In this document: piece by piece, positions 1-11,378 of the stretch | How the letters are laid out: the number at the start of each line of letters is the position of its first letter | Position numbering within the stretch: the first letter of the stretch is position 1 | Program-made: the position numbers and the translations under genes | Notes under the pieces: generated by a model | Database searches by the model: none | Told to the model about the DNA's origin: nothing | Seen by the model: the letters and a program-made list of their open reading frames with translations, nothing else | Source: Vicia villosa | Taxonomy: Eukaryota > Streptophyta > Magnoliopsida > Fabales > Fabaceae | Assembly: GCF_029867415.1 (NCBI RefSeq) | Contig: NC_081181.1 | Location: forward strand, 119,041,888 to 119,105,887 | Length of the DNA stretch: 64,000 nucleotides | Direction of reading: 5' to 3'

Positions 1-2765
1 TTTAGAAGAACTAAAAACCAAAAAAAAAACTGACAGCATTTATCTATACAGCACAATACTCCTGGTCATTTTCAATAACACTCAATATCAAATCAAAATT
101 TAACCTAGATATGCATTCACAGCGGAAATATATGATACTCATGTGATTTATAAAGATTCATGTCCCATACCATGATCATACATCGACTAATAATCTCAAT
201 TCAGCATAAACATAATCAAAATGGTTTGGCTTGTAAGCCTCTCAAAAGACATGTAACCAATAAATAAGTTCACCAGTAATAGCATAATACATACGCAAAT
301 ATAACATGAGTTCAATACACCTAGTCTACCCAGTGTTACATGACCAGAGCATTGACTCACTACCTAGTCTCCAATAACCAAGGGAGAACCTCCAGCTAGG
401 TCACACGCGGCTACTAAACTCCAGAACCTGCATGTCGCCAAACGAGGCAACATTAAAACAGAAGGGTGAGAATACGAATCATTATGAAGAAGGTATAACA
501 GAATACAATGGTTAAATCAATACTTCAAGTAATTAGTTATACTATATAAAACAAAATATATAGTAGTAATCAACACATAGATCACATGTATTGGGTATAC
601 AACAAACTTAAATAGTATAATATTTCAATTCTACTATCGTATTCCCAAATAAGTACACAATCATGATTCTCACATATTCACACATTTAATCAAATATGTA
701 TTCAAACTTCACTCGTTTCGATTATCAAACTCATACACATATCACAATCACATCAACTTCACATACTCAATTATCGCATAATTTTAATGTGACTCAATGC
801 AAGATATGTGACACTATGCATGTGGTACCGAATTGTGAACCCAAAGTTTCACCGCTTTCCGATTCAATATCTAGAATCCAAGCCACGCTTCCGATCCGGA
901 CAAGACCAAAGCCCACCAAACGTAAACATATAGTTTACCGCTTCCGATTCACTTTAGAATCTAAGCCTCGCTTATGTTTCAAAGCAAACCACCTTTGTTT
1001 CAAGGCATCCATGATATGAATGTATGTACAATGTTAATCAACCATATGCAATTAAGATCATCTCTACCATCTTAATATGTAGCATATCACAATAATTCGC
1101 CCAATGAATTATCCACAAATTCGTACACAACATTCTCATCACATAACCATTATTCACATATAATAGTCAACACACACATTTCCAATTCACATTTTAATTA
1201 ACACCAATAGTTAATATCCATCACATGCTAATTCATAATTTCTCAATTATATAGGATTTTTACTTCTTTTTTTTTTACAAATAAACTAAGAGTCATCAAG
1301 TGTATGTCCTTTACCCACTCTTAGAAGTCTCAACCAACAAAATAATTAAGGAATACATTTATGTATTATCTAATCTATAAATGCATCATTTTTAATTAAA
1401 TAAACTTACTTCAGTCACACCTCTATTGTTAAGATTGTATTTGTATTTAATGGTAGGGTATCCACATTTAATCTAAGGCCTACTAACGAAACAGGGCATG
1501 AAGGAAATTCCCATTCGTTCTCCATGTGGCTAAGATACAGTAAGCAATGCATAACATCTATGTAATGCTCATCGCTACAGTGCATGAATATTATCACATC
1601 ACCATTTGATTTAACTATCAGTAGTGGTATCACTACTATATAAAAGAAATAGAAGTATATCTAGCACATTAATGTATCAGCATATTAAATGAATAAAGGA
1701 AAATAATTAATGAGACATGTATGCTTCAGTGTATGGCCAACCGCTAGTCTGTCATGAATGTATGCTATCCATAAAATTGGGTGGTCATAATAACTACATG
1801 TGGTAATTATCGCTACAGTAAAAAAAATACTACAAGTGGTGCTTTTTACGGTACCCAATCAACTAATGGCTACAGTGTTTTCACGGTTTCTGATTAACAA
1901 TTGCTGGTGGCCCACGTTTTGGTTTGTTCAGTGGCTAGCAAAGTGAGTATATTTGTGGTTCATGTTGAAATTGAATAAGAGTAAACACCATCAGTAAGTA
2001 AAATACTTTAATGAAACAAATGAGAAGGAAACAAGTAAATTGAAAACAAGTACCTACACAAATCAAATGAAAACAATGAAATGAACAGTATGTTTCAGAT
2101 GATAGCCTAAGTTTCTAATTCGTTTTACAGATTCTTCAATATAATGCTGGAAATCAAAACACCCATTCCATAATATTTATTCATGAACAATTTATAAGGA
2201 TAATCTACCAATTTACCCCATTATACTAGCCCATAATGATTAGGGATTCTCCCCCTTACCTCTTGATTTCTCCTCCAAAACCCTAGTTCCTCTTCTTGTT
2301 CCTCTCCTCCACTTCTATTCTTCAAAACCAGCAAAATGATAAAATGATTCCTCTACCCCTTATTTCCTCTCTTACTATCTTTATTTATTATATTGGGCTT
2401 CAAATGAATAACACCTCTCAATTGCTTATAACCCCAACAAATAGGCCCAATTGATAAAATAGAGTAGTCAAATAAATAATTATGCTCCAACAAATAATAT
2501 TATTACCCTTAATATTATTTTTCGATTAATCCAATTAAATCCGACTTTATCTCAAATAAATAAAATCCAATAATAATATTATTTCTCTACATACTCCACT
2601 TTATTAATTCTCCGATTAATTGAATAATTTCCAACTTCACTTAATAATCCGAACATGTTTCTCAATAACACCGACGATCCAATTAATTATCAAACTTCGT
2701 CCAAATTAAGTAAATAAATCCTTATTTAATTTAATTAGTCAGTTAATTAAATTCGGGCTGTTACA
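1..2765 (-). repeat. 3' LTR of gypsy-1 (partial)
   Basis: Direct copy of 5595-8359 with no net indel, missing its first 87 bases at the window edge. It ends in GGGCTGTTACA at 2765, next to the purine tract. The short ORFs inside both copies have no recognisable homology and are treated as chance. Confidence 0.92.
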
Positions 2766-2779
2766 ACTCTCCCCCACTT
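2766..2779 (-). promoter_or_regulatory. Polypurine tract of gypsy-1
   Basis: Read on the minus strand this is AAGTGGGGGAGAGT, directly abutting the 3' LTR. It is the usual primer for plus-strand DNA synthesis and confirms the minus orientation of the element. Confidence 0.85.
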
Positions 2780-2837
2780 AAAAGATTTTCGTCCTCGAAA
2801 ATTCCGTCGACGCAACCATCTCAACACCAAAACCACA

Positions 2838-2841
<4 letters not shown>

Positions 2842-2877
<36 letters not shown>
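2842..2877. repeat. (CT)18 microsatellite
   Basis: Uninterrupted CT dinucleotide run inside the decayed integrase end of gypsy-1. Repeat expansion here has replaced part of the coding sequence downstream of the recognisable integrase fragment. Confidence 0.95.
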
Positions 2878-2879
<2 letters not shown>

Positions 2880-4666
2880 ATTCATACCGATACAAAAGAT
2901 TCTACACTTACGTCTACACAAAGCTTCAAAAGATGTCATTCCAATATCTGAAGAAGATATCTTGCAAATACACAATCTTTTCGATGCACAACTTAGTAAG
3001 TCTCTTCATCGAATAATTCATCTTTATCGGAATAAAACAAGCACATTTCGCCAACTATCCACACTGACCCAACTCACTTCACAATTACTCGATGTTCTCA
3101 GCAACCCGAAACAAAATTCATAGAGATATTATCTCACTTCCGCTCGAATAGAATAATTGTTGCACCAACTAAACGATTTCTGACATGTCCAACTCAAATA
3201 CACGATTCCAGTATATCCCTCTTCATACTTTACCACTACACATTTCCTCAAATTTCGATACATCATTAACACCATAATTAATACTCAAATCATTACGATG
3301 TTCCTCATCCAAAATTCTCTTTGTCCGAATTCGAACCATCAGGAATACAAACTCGATCACAACATCTCATGACACCATTCTCGACAATCCAAAAGTTATC
3401 ACTTTTTTTTTTCCTTGATTACTCAATATCATCTTGTCAACCAATTGCAAAATCCGATTTCTAACCTTCTCTAATCTTGTCAAAATATCACAAGTAGGCT
3501 TCAACATACCAACTTAACACACGAAGACGTCGCTTCCCAACTAAACTCAACTCTCTAAATCGTTCCAACGATTTCCAATTCTGGAATCCTCGACATAACT
3601 TATATAAAATTATTTCCTACTCGATGCATCGGCCACAACCTTCACTCTTCCAGGGTGGTAATTCAAACCAAAGACTAAAATCCTTCGAAATTCTACTCGT
3701 CTTGTTTCTCTCATATTCAACTCTTGTGATCACTCAACACATCAACCTTGATCCAAACAAGCAATGCCCCTTACATTCCAAAACAAACACAGCGGCAATC
3801 AACTTCAATACAAGCATCGAATAATTCCCCTTATAAACTTTAAGTTACCTTGAAGCATAAGCTACCACTTATCGATATCTGTATCAACACACCTCAACTC
3901 GAAATCCCATATCCAAGAAAATTCACTTCTTCCAACCAAAACTCACATTCAGAAAGCTTTACATAACCTTCTTCTCTTTCAGCACCGATAACACAATCCT
4001 TAAGTATTCAACATGATCATCGTCGCTCTTAGAATCAAATATCCTCAAGAAACATTACCTCATAGAACCTTCTTTCTTCTTATTCAACGAACAGGGTAAC
4101 TCTACGACTATACACTCAGACAATTGAACCTCTTCTCAATAACTCCTCAAATCGACTCTCCAACTTCTCCTTAGCCGCTTTACACGCTACCAAGTTAGTA
4201 AGACAAGTCTATCTCGTCCAATACGATATCATCTTCTATCAACAATAGATTAAGGGTGATCAAGTCCTCAATTTGTTAATAGACAGTCGACAATCATAAT
4301 GAAACATAAACCATCGTTACTAGACCATAATAGTGTTCCTTCAGAACTCGCACTCGAAATCACTTAAAACACCAATACCCAACACTCTTAAAGTTACAAT
4401 TACTTGCTTCAACTCCAAACAGTTCATACCAAAATTCTCATTAAATTGGTCTAGCGAAAAAAAAAACAAATTAAATCAATCCCAAAATATCTACCAAGAT
4501 AATCAACGGATAATTCAAACACGCAAAAGATGTAGAAGCAAAACCACAACAGTTGGATCAATAACCATTCTTCTATGTATAACAGATAAAACATGATCAA
4601 ATCTTATAGCACAATCCAAAGAATAAAATAATGCGTTGCACCATTATCAATAATAAAGTACGTACC
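2880..4666 (-). pseudogene. Decayed gypsy pol (protease, RNase H and integrase remnants)
   Basis: No open frame survives, but conserved pieces appear in the expected order on the minus strand. Near 4590-4660 is a protease start with DNGATH where the catalytic DTGAT would be. At about 3608-3666 is an RNase H end reading NYHPGRVKVVADASSRK. At about 2885-2960 is an integrase fragment with IGMTSFEALCRRKCR. The fragments are in different frames with stops between them. The reverse transcriptase catalytic block is not recognisable. At about 1.8 kb it is under half the length of an intact pol, so large deletions as well as point decay occurred. Confidence 0.75.
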
Positions 4667-5380
4667 TCAGATTAACTTATCCTTAGAAGTAGTCTCAGCA
4701 CCAGACAACGCAAATGCTTTTCCTTTCGCTTGACCCTTCTCTGGCTTATCGCACATGGCACAATTGTGTCCTTGCTCACCACAACTGTAGCAAATCCTAC
4801 TCGAATCAACTCCACAATCAACAGTTTTGTGACCCGTCTCGCCACACCTGTAGCACTTAATCAGAGTAGAAGCTCCTCCCCCACTTGGCTTCTTACCAAG
4901 ACCAGATTGTTCCCTCATGTCATCATGCGATTTCTCACGGAACTGTTCTTCTCCTCGTTTCAACTCTAGAAACCTCACTTCTTTCTTTCCACGCACATCT
5001 TCTGGAAAATAGTTTCCCAAAAATGCATCACGGAAAAGAGTCCAAGTAACTTCAATACCTTCTATTTCAAATCTCCGTACAGTATTACTCCACCAAACGT
5101 CAGCTTCTTTTGTCAGCATGTGAGTACCAAACTGTACCTTCTGTACATCACTACAAGTCACGACTTGAAAGATCTTCTCAATCTCTCTCATCCATGCACG
5201 CGCTTTATCCGGTCCATACCCTCCTTCAAAGATCGGCGGGTTGCACCTTTGAAAGTCTCCAAAAGCACGTAACTCATCCTTTCCTCCATAACCGACATTC
5301 TCTTGCGGCGCTTGTCCAATCGCACCAGTCCACCTCATCATTGCCTTAACATTAATGTCAACATTCCTTCCTGTAGCCAT
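4667..5380 (-). CDS. gypsy-1 Gag, internally shortened
   Basis: The ORF is open from 5434, but the likely start is the Met at 5380 (MATGRNVDIN), where gag-like sequence begins. It encodes a capsid-type domain with the gypsy Gag signature around WWSNTVRRFE and FRDAFLGNYFPEDVR. Two zinc knuckles follow (CYRCGETGHKTVDC and CYSCGEQGHNCAMC), which bind element RNA in the virus-like particle. After the LELKRGEEQF block the usual rest of the capsid domain is missing, so about 70-90 residues seem deleted in frame relative to the family. The frame stops at KDKLI, just where protease would begin. Function as a complete Gag is doubtful. Confidence 0.82.
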   Translation of the reverse strand: MATGRNVDINVKAMMRWTGAIGQAPQENVGYGGKDELRAFGDFQRCNPPIFEGGYGPDKARAWMREIEKIFQVVTCSDVQKVQFGTHMLTKEADVWWSNTVRRFEIEGIEVTWTLFRDAFLGNYFPEDVRGKKEVRFLELKRGEEQFREKSHDDMREQSGLGKKPSGGGASTLIKCYRCGETGHKTVDCGVDSSRICYSCGEQGHNCAMCDKPEKGQAKGKAFALSGAETTSKDKLI

Positions 5381-5490
5381 CGTCCTAAACAACCAAACTA
5401 CCAGACAAAACAGTATCGATCGTGTCAGATACACGAATCAAATACAACAGGATAAAAGACATTAATAACCTTGACCAACTGGTCGACCAT

Positions 5491-5502
5491 GCTCTGATAC
5501 CA
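5491..5502 (-). promoter_or_regulatory. Primer-binding site of gypsy-1 (initiator Met tRNA type)
   Basis: The minus strand reads TGGTATCAGAGC, complementary to the 3' end of plant initiator methionine tRNA. It starts four bases inside the 5' LTR. This is the site where minus-strand DNA synthesis begins. Confidence 0.9.
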
Positions 5503-5506
5503 CTAA

Positions 5507-8359
5507 TGTAACACCCCTTTTTATACCCCAAAATATTTAACATATAATCAGAGAATAACATGCATATAATTCAAAAGGGCGTCACATTGATGCTTTTAGA
5601 AGAACTAAAAACCAAAAAAAAAACTGACAGCATTTATCTATACAGCACAATACTCCTGGTCATTTTCAATAACACTCAATATCAAATCAAAATTTAACCT
5701 AGATATGCATTCACAGCGGAAATATATGATACTCATGTGATTTATAAAGATTCATGTCCCATACCATGATCATACATCGACTAATAATCTCAATTCAGCA
5801 TAAACATAATCAAAATGGTTTGGCTTGTAAGCCTCTCAAAAGACATGTAACCAATAAATAAGTTCACCAGTAATAGCATAATACATACGCAAATATAACA
5901 TGAGTTCAATACACCTAGTCTACCCAGTGTTACATGACCAGAGCATTGACTCACTACCTAGTCTCCAATAACCAAGGGAGAACCTCCAGCTAGGTCACAC
6001 GCGGCTACTAAACTCCAGAACCTGCATGTCGCCAAACGAGGCAACATTAAAACAGAAGGGTGAGAATACGAATCATTATGAAGAAGGTATAACAGAATAC
6101 AATGGTTAAATCAATACTTCAAGTAATTAGTTATACTATATAAAACAAAATATATAGTAGTAATCAACACATAGATCACATGTATTGGGTATACAACAAA
6201 CTTAAATAGTATAATATTTCAATTCTACTATCGTATTCCCAAATAAGTACACAATCATGATTCTCACATATTCACACATTTAATCAAATATGTATTCAAA
6301 CTTCACTCGTTTCGATTATCAAACTCATACACATATCACAATCACATCAACTTCACATACTCAATTATCGCATAATTTTAATGTGACTCAATGCAAGATA
6401 TGTGACACTATGCATGTGGTACCGAATTGTGAACCCAAAGTTTCACCGCTTTCCGATTCAATATCTAGAATCCAAGCCACGCTTCCGATCCGGACAAGAC
6501 CAAAGCCCACCAAACGTAAACATATAGTTTACCGCTTCCGATTCACTTTAGAATCTAAGCCTCGCTTATGTTTCAAAGCAAACCACCTTTGTTTCAAGGC
6601 ATCCATGATATGAATGTATGTACAATGTTAATCAACCATATGCAATTAAGATCATCTCTACCATCTTAATATGTAGCATATCACAATAATTCGCCCAATG
6701 AATTATCCACAAATTCGTACACAACATTCTCATCACATAACCATTATTCACATATAATAGTCAACACACACATTTCCAATTCACATTTTAATTAACACCA
6801 ATAGTTAATATCCATCACATGCTAATTCATAATTTCTCAATTATATAGGATTTTTACTTCTTTTTTTTTTACAAATAAACTAAGAGTCATCAAGTGTATG
6901 TCCTTTACCCACTCTTAGAAGTCTCAACCAACAAAATAATTAAGGAATACATTTATGTATTATCTAATCTATAAATGCATCATTTTTAATTAAATAAACT
7001 TACTTCAGTCACACCTCTATTGTTAAGATTGTATTTGTATTTAATGGTAGGGTATCCACATTTAATCTAAGGCCTACTAACGAAACAGGGCATGAAGGAA
7101 ATTCCCATTCGTTCTCCATGTGGCTAAGATACAGTAAGCAATGCATAACATCTATGTAATGCTCATCGCTACAGTGCATGAATATTATCACATCACCATT
7201 TGATTTAACTATCAGTAGTGGTATCACTACTATATAAAAGAAATAGAAGTATATCTAGCACATTAATGTATCAGCATATTAAATGAATAAAGGAAAATAA
7301 TTAATGAGACATGTATGCTTCAGTGTATGGCCAACCGCTAGTCTGTCATGAATGTATGCTATCCATAAAATTGGGTGGTCATAATAACTACATGTGGTAA
7401 TTATCGCTACAGTAAAAAAAATACTACAAGTGGTGCTTTTTACGGTACCCAATCAACTAATGGCTACAGTGTTTTCACGGTTTCTGATTAACAATTGCTG
7501 GTGGCCCACGTTTTGGTTTGTTCAGTGGCTAGCAAAGTGAGTATATTTGTGGTTCATGTTGAAATTGAATAAGAGTAAACACCATCAGTAAGTAAAATAC
7601 TTTAATGAAACAAATGAGAAGGAAACAAGTAAATTGAAAACAAGTACCTACACAAATCAAATGAAAACAATGAAATGAACAGTATGTTTCAGATGATAGC
7701 CTAAGTTTCTAATTCGTTTTACAGATTCTTCAATATAATGCTGGAAATCAAAACACCCATTCCATAATATTTATTCATGAACAATTTATAAGGATAATCT
7801 ACCAATTTACCCCATTATACTAGCCCATAATGATTAGGGATTCTCCCCCTTACCTCTTGATTTCTCCTCCAAAACCCTAGTTCCTCTTCTTGTTCCTCTC
7901 CTCCACTTCTATTCTTCAAAACCAGCAAAATGATAAAATGATTCCTCTACCCCTTATTTCCTCTCTTACTATCTTTATTTATTATATTGGGCTTCAAATG
8001 AATAACACCTCTCAATTGCTTATAACCCCAACAAATAGGCCCAATTGATAAAATAGAGTAGTCAAATAAATAATTATGCTCCAACAAATAATATTATTAC
8101 CCTTAATATTATTTTTCGATTAATCCAATTAAATCCGACTTTATCTCAAATAAATAAAATCCAATAATAATATTATTTCTCTACATACTCCACTTTATTA
8201 ATTCTCCGATTAATTGAATAATTTCCAACTTCACTTAATAATCCGAACATGTTTCTCAATAACACCGACGATCCAATTAATTATCAAACTTCGTCCAAAT
8301 TAAGTAAATAAATCCTTATTTAATTTAATTAGTCAGTTAATTAAATTCGGGCTGTTACA
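5507..8359 (-). repeat. 5' LTR of gypsy-1 (complete, 2853 bp)
   Basis: Bounded by TGTAACACCCC and GGGCTGTTACA, giving the TG...CA ends of an LTR. It matches the left copy everywhere I compared and the offset never shifts, so the insertion is recent. Its right end runs into the env-like ORF of the copia element and supplies that ORF's last eight codons and stop. Confidence 0.93.
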
Positions 8360-10660
8360 AGATTGATCAGAAGAAGTTTCACCGCTTTCAACCACAGGAA
8401 GAGCAACTTGATCTGTAGCTTCCATGGATAGATCATTTGCAGGGATTTCCTCAACAGGATCTGATTCAGCAACATGATCTTCAACATCTGCTTCTTGCAT
8501 AGAAGCATCTCCATATTCTGCAGCAGGAATTTCCGAGTCTCCATTCTCAAGTGCCTGAAGAATGGCAGCTAGATTCCTGGGAGCAGAAGGACCTTCAACT
8601 TCTGGTGGGTCAACAACTTCCGAAATGACCAAGCTTGGGTCTTTCTTAGAAGGGTTTTCCCTCAGATAGTTAAGGAGTGTCTTGAAGTCTCCGAGCAGAA
8701 CAGGATGATCAGGAATAAAGATAACAATATCCCTGCATGGATTTGCTTCCATTGCAGCAGCCAGTCTTAATTGTTCCATCTCATCCAAGAAGGGTTTCTC
8801 CTCAGCTGCAACACAATCTCTGAGAGGATGGTAGTATATACCATTATCATCCTCCAGAAGGTAACCAGGGTAACCAGGAGCAGCAACCACTAGTCTTTTC
8901 TGTACTCCCATTGCTTCTACTTGAAAATCCTTGCGAAATCTTCTCCAGAGATTTCTTGTAGAAACATCATCCAGACCATTTAGAAATGCATCCTTCAGAA
9001 GGTCTAGACTGCTAATCTCCTCATGTCTGAAAAGTTCCAGGTAGGTATAGGGTTCAGGTTCAGGCGGATTGAAGGTGAATTTGTAGTCAGGGTGGAGAAG
9101 ACAGTAAGGTTTGGATTTTCTGGTAGGTAAGGGATGGGATATAGAAGGTGGAGGTGCGGTGGATGAGGAAGAAGGGATATCTGAGAGAATGATTGATGAA
9201 GATGGAATATCAGAGATGATAGATTGAGAAGAGGATGGAGTATTTGTAAAGGGAATAGGTGAGAAAGATTTATCAGAAGGAGTTGGGGGAAGAATACTTA
9301 AAGGTGTGGGGTTTAAAAAAGGAGAGGAGAAGGATGATGGAGAAGGGTTTGGTAAGGTGAAGTTTATTTTTGGTTCAGATGGAGGTGATTGGAAAGATGG
9401 TTTAGGGACAGAAGGAGGTGGAGTAAAAACCTGCCTGGAGGTTTGTACAGAAGAAGAAGATCTGGTTCTGCGAAAGGAATCTCTGATCCTTTTATCTCTT
9501 CGTTCTTCAGAGTTCACCTTGTCAGGATCATAGGTGACTCTCAACTTCTTGGCTTTCTTAGCCTCATCTTCTTGGGCTTTTCTTTTTAGCCTAGCCTTTA
9601 GTTCCTTCTTATCCTTCTTCAGAAGATCAGCCTTGGACGGAAGTATTCTGCCACGGATCCAAGCAGGATCAATATCTGATTGCTTCCTAACACAATCTTC
9701 CAGGTAAAGCTTGACAACCTGATGCAGTTCTTCTTGAAACAAGGGGGCAAAACCTTCAACAGCAACTCTTCTTGAGAGAATGTCAGGAAAGCTTGAGCAC
9801 ACAGAAGGTACATTTTGAATGAGTTCTAATCTGAACAAATCCACACTATTGAAAATGGGACCTTGAACTACTCCAAGCAAATGGGATGCATTGAGTTTTC
9901 TGATGGAGTCCAGCACTTTGCTTTCAATCAGAATGTCTGAAATCATTCTTCCAAAAGGAATAGTCGTTCTTGAAATATGAGGGTACTTCGCCCTTTCGTC
10001 TTCTCTTGACTCAAAGATAGAAGTCTTCAGATTCTCAAACAAAATATGGGAGATGTTGATTTCAGTCTTTTTGCCAATGCAGAAAAGAGTATACTTGTGA
10101 TCCGGACTGATGTAGGAGGAGGAGAGCATCCTTTTTCTGTGATGAAGAGAACCCAGAATAATCTCAGCCCATACTCTATAAAACGGCCTTAAGGTGCCTG
10201 TGTTATTAGAGTCAATTCCACAAGTCTGAGAGATTTGTTGTTCAACTTTAGACCAATCAACTGATGCATGTCGAAAACCAGTCCAGCCTTCTTCATCATT
10301 CAGATTGTACAGCTTCCTGATGAGCTTTTCAGTGATAACCACTTCATGCCCTAGCACGAATGAAATGATGGCAGTTGGGGTAACCGTTGCATGTACCCAG
10401 AAATCCTTCACAAGTTCAGGATAAATTGGACCAACCAATCTATCAAGATACTTAGACCATCCTTGCTCAAATATTCTTGCATCACACTTAAAGCCATTCG
10501 CTTTAAGATTGTTTAAGTCCACAGCAGTTTCACATAAAACTTCCAGTTCTTTCGTGGGTATTAAGCATGTTTTCAATGGAGCATACTCATATTTGCTTAG
10601 AAGGATCTGTGTAGAGGTGAGGTTTTCTTTTGAGTTTGATGAACAAGAAGATGAGTTCAT
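8333..10660 (-). CDS. Env-like protein of the Sirevirus-type element, 3' end replaced by LTR sequence
   Basis: A 775-residue ORF downstream of gag and the pol remnant, the position of the env-like ORF in sireviruses. Residues 1-340 look globular. About 340-420 is very basic (KKDKKELKARLKRKAQEDEAK), 420-530 is rich in Pro and Ser, and 530-767 is a second globular, then acidic, part. I see no clear signal peptide or membrane segment. It also resembles the family annotated as putative plant transposon protein, so 'env-like' describes position more than function. Codon 768 starts exactly at the LTR border, and residues 768-775 (CNSPNLIN) and the stop come from gypsy-1, so the original C-terminus is lost. 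Confidence 0.65.
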   Translation of the reverse strand: MNSSSCSSNSKENLTSTQILLSKYEYAPLKTCLIPTKELEVLCETAVDLNNLKANGFKCDARIFEQGWSKYLDRLVGPIYPELVKDFWVHATVTPTAIISFVLGHEVVITEKLIRKLYNLNDEEGWTGFRHASVDWSKVEQQISQTCGIDSNNTGTLRPFYRVWAEIILGSLHHRKRMLSSSYISPDHKYTLFCIGKKTEINISHILFENLKTSIFESREDERAKYPHISRTTIPFGRMISDILIESKVLDSIRKLNASHLLGVVQGPIFNSVDLFRLELIQNVPSVCSSFPDILSRRVAVEGFAPLFQEELHQVVKLYLEDCVRKQSDIDPAWIRGRILPSKADLLKKDKKELKARLKRKAQEDEAKKAKKLRVTYDPDKVNSEERRDKRIRDSFRRTRSSSSVQTSRQVFTPPPSVPKPSFQSPPSEPKINFTLPNPSPSSFSSPFLNPTPLSILPPTPSDKSFSPIPFTNTPSSSQSIISDIPSSSIILSDIPSSSSTAPPPSISHPLPTRKSKPYCLLHPDYKFTFNPPEPEPYTYLELFRHEEISSLDLLKDAFLNGLDDVSTRNLWRRFRKDFQVEAMGVQKRLVVAAPGYPGYLLEDDNGIYYHPLRDCVAAEEKPFLDEMEQLRLAAAMEANPCRDIVIFIPDHPVLLGDFKTLLNYLRENPSKKDPSLVISEVVDPPEVEGPSAPRNLAAILQALENGDSEIPAAEYGDASMQEADVEDHVAESDPVEEIPANDLSMEATDQVALPVVESGETSSDQSCNSPNLIN

Positions 10661-10971
10661 GATGATTATGCTTTGAGATCAAAATCAAAAATTAGGGTTT
10701 AAAAAAAATGCAACGAGGGGGATGCACAAGAGAGAGAGAAAGAGAGAGAAAGAGGGAATGAAGATGAAGCGGGTTATTTAAAAGATTTGAAAATAAAGAA
10801 ATCATTATGTATTTAATGAGAAATGACATTAGGAGAGAGAACATGGTAAACGAAATGATTTAACACAGTTACCTAGGTCGGCGTCTTTTCAACTGCACGC
10901 TTTGTACTAACCGCACAGACACGTGTTCACCATTAGATAATGGATGACAGGTGTGAAATATTCAATAGACT
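10661..10971 (-). other. Spacer between pol remnant and env-like ORF
   Basis: No coding signal. It includes a GA/CT-rich tract (about 10728-10755) just upstream of the env-like start on the minus strand. In sireviruses the env-like ORF is usually expressed from a separate or spliced transcript. A splice acceptor or promoter may lie here, but none can be assigned from sequence alone. Confidence 0.5.
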
Positions 10972-11378
10972 TTACGCCTTCTGATTCCGATCACTGCTTC
11001 TGAATTGATCAGGTTTCTCTTTTGGAAACGCTCCTTCTGAAGTGTGCTGATGTAAATCTGAATGATCTTCTGATCCATTACTTCTGATATACACAGCTTC
11101 TGAAGATTCACTTCTTTGTTCTGCAGCTTCTGATAAGACAAAACTGTATCTGCAGAAATTCTTAAGCTGCTTTGTTTCATCAGAAACAAGTTTATCATCA
11201 AACCAGATATTTATTGATTCGTCCACAATCAATGTTTCAATATTGTATATTTTGTAGCATTTAGAGCATTCAGAATAATCAAGAACGAAACACTATTGCT
11301 TTAGAAACAAAACAGATGGTTCCAAGACTAATAAACTTTCTTTTCTGATCTCCTACAGACATAGTTTCTTCAACAGAT
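10972..11378 (-). pseudogene. Copia pol remnant (protease start fused to post-integrase linker)
   Basis: Just after the gag stop, a shifted frame reads GDQKRKFISL, matching the block that follows the copia protease active site. Further on, 11232-10972 encodes VDESINIWFDDKL and HTSEGAFPKEK, which resemble the linker between integrase and reverse transcriptase. Integrase core, reverse transcriptase and RNase H are all absent. One or more large deletions removed about 3 kb while leaving both flanking ORFs. Confidence 0.6.

Larger units (their letters stand above)
1..8359 (-). mobile_element. gypsy-1: Ty3/gypsy LTR retrotransposon, left end cut by window
   Basis: Two direct repeats (1-2765 and 5507-8359) match at a constant offset of 5594. 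They are LTRs bounded by TGTAACA...TGTTACA. A primer-binding site lies beside the right copy and a purine tract beside the left copy, so the element reads on the minus strand. The interior is about 2.7 kb, far short of the 4.5-5 kb of an intact relative, and holds a shortened gag plus decayed pol. Protein order gag, protease, RNase H, integrase marks Ty3/gypsy; a Tekay/Del-type chromovirus is likely but unproven. It is inserted in the env-like ORF of the copia element to its right. The 5-bp target duplication cannot be checked because the left flank is outside the window. Confidence 0.9.

Noticed and set aside
696..1019. 107-codon frame in both gypsy-1 LTRs (also 6290-6613)
   Set aside because: Conserved only because the LTRs are copies. 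Opposite strand to the element, Thr/His-rich, no homology.
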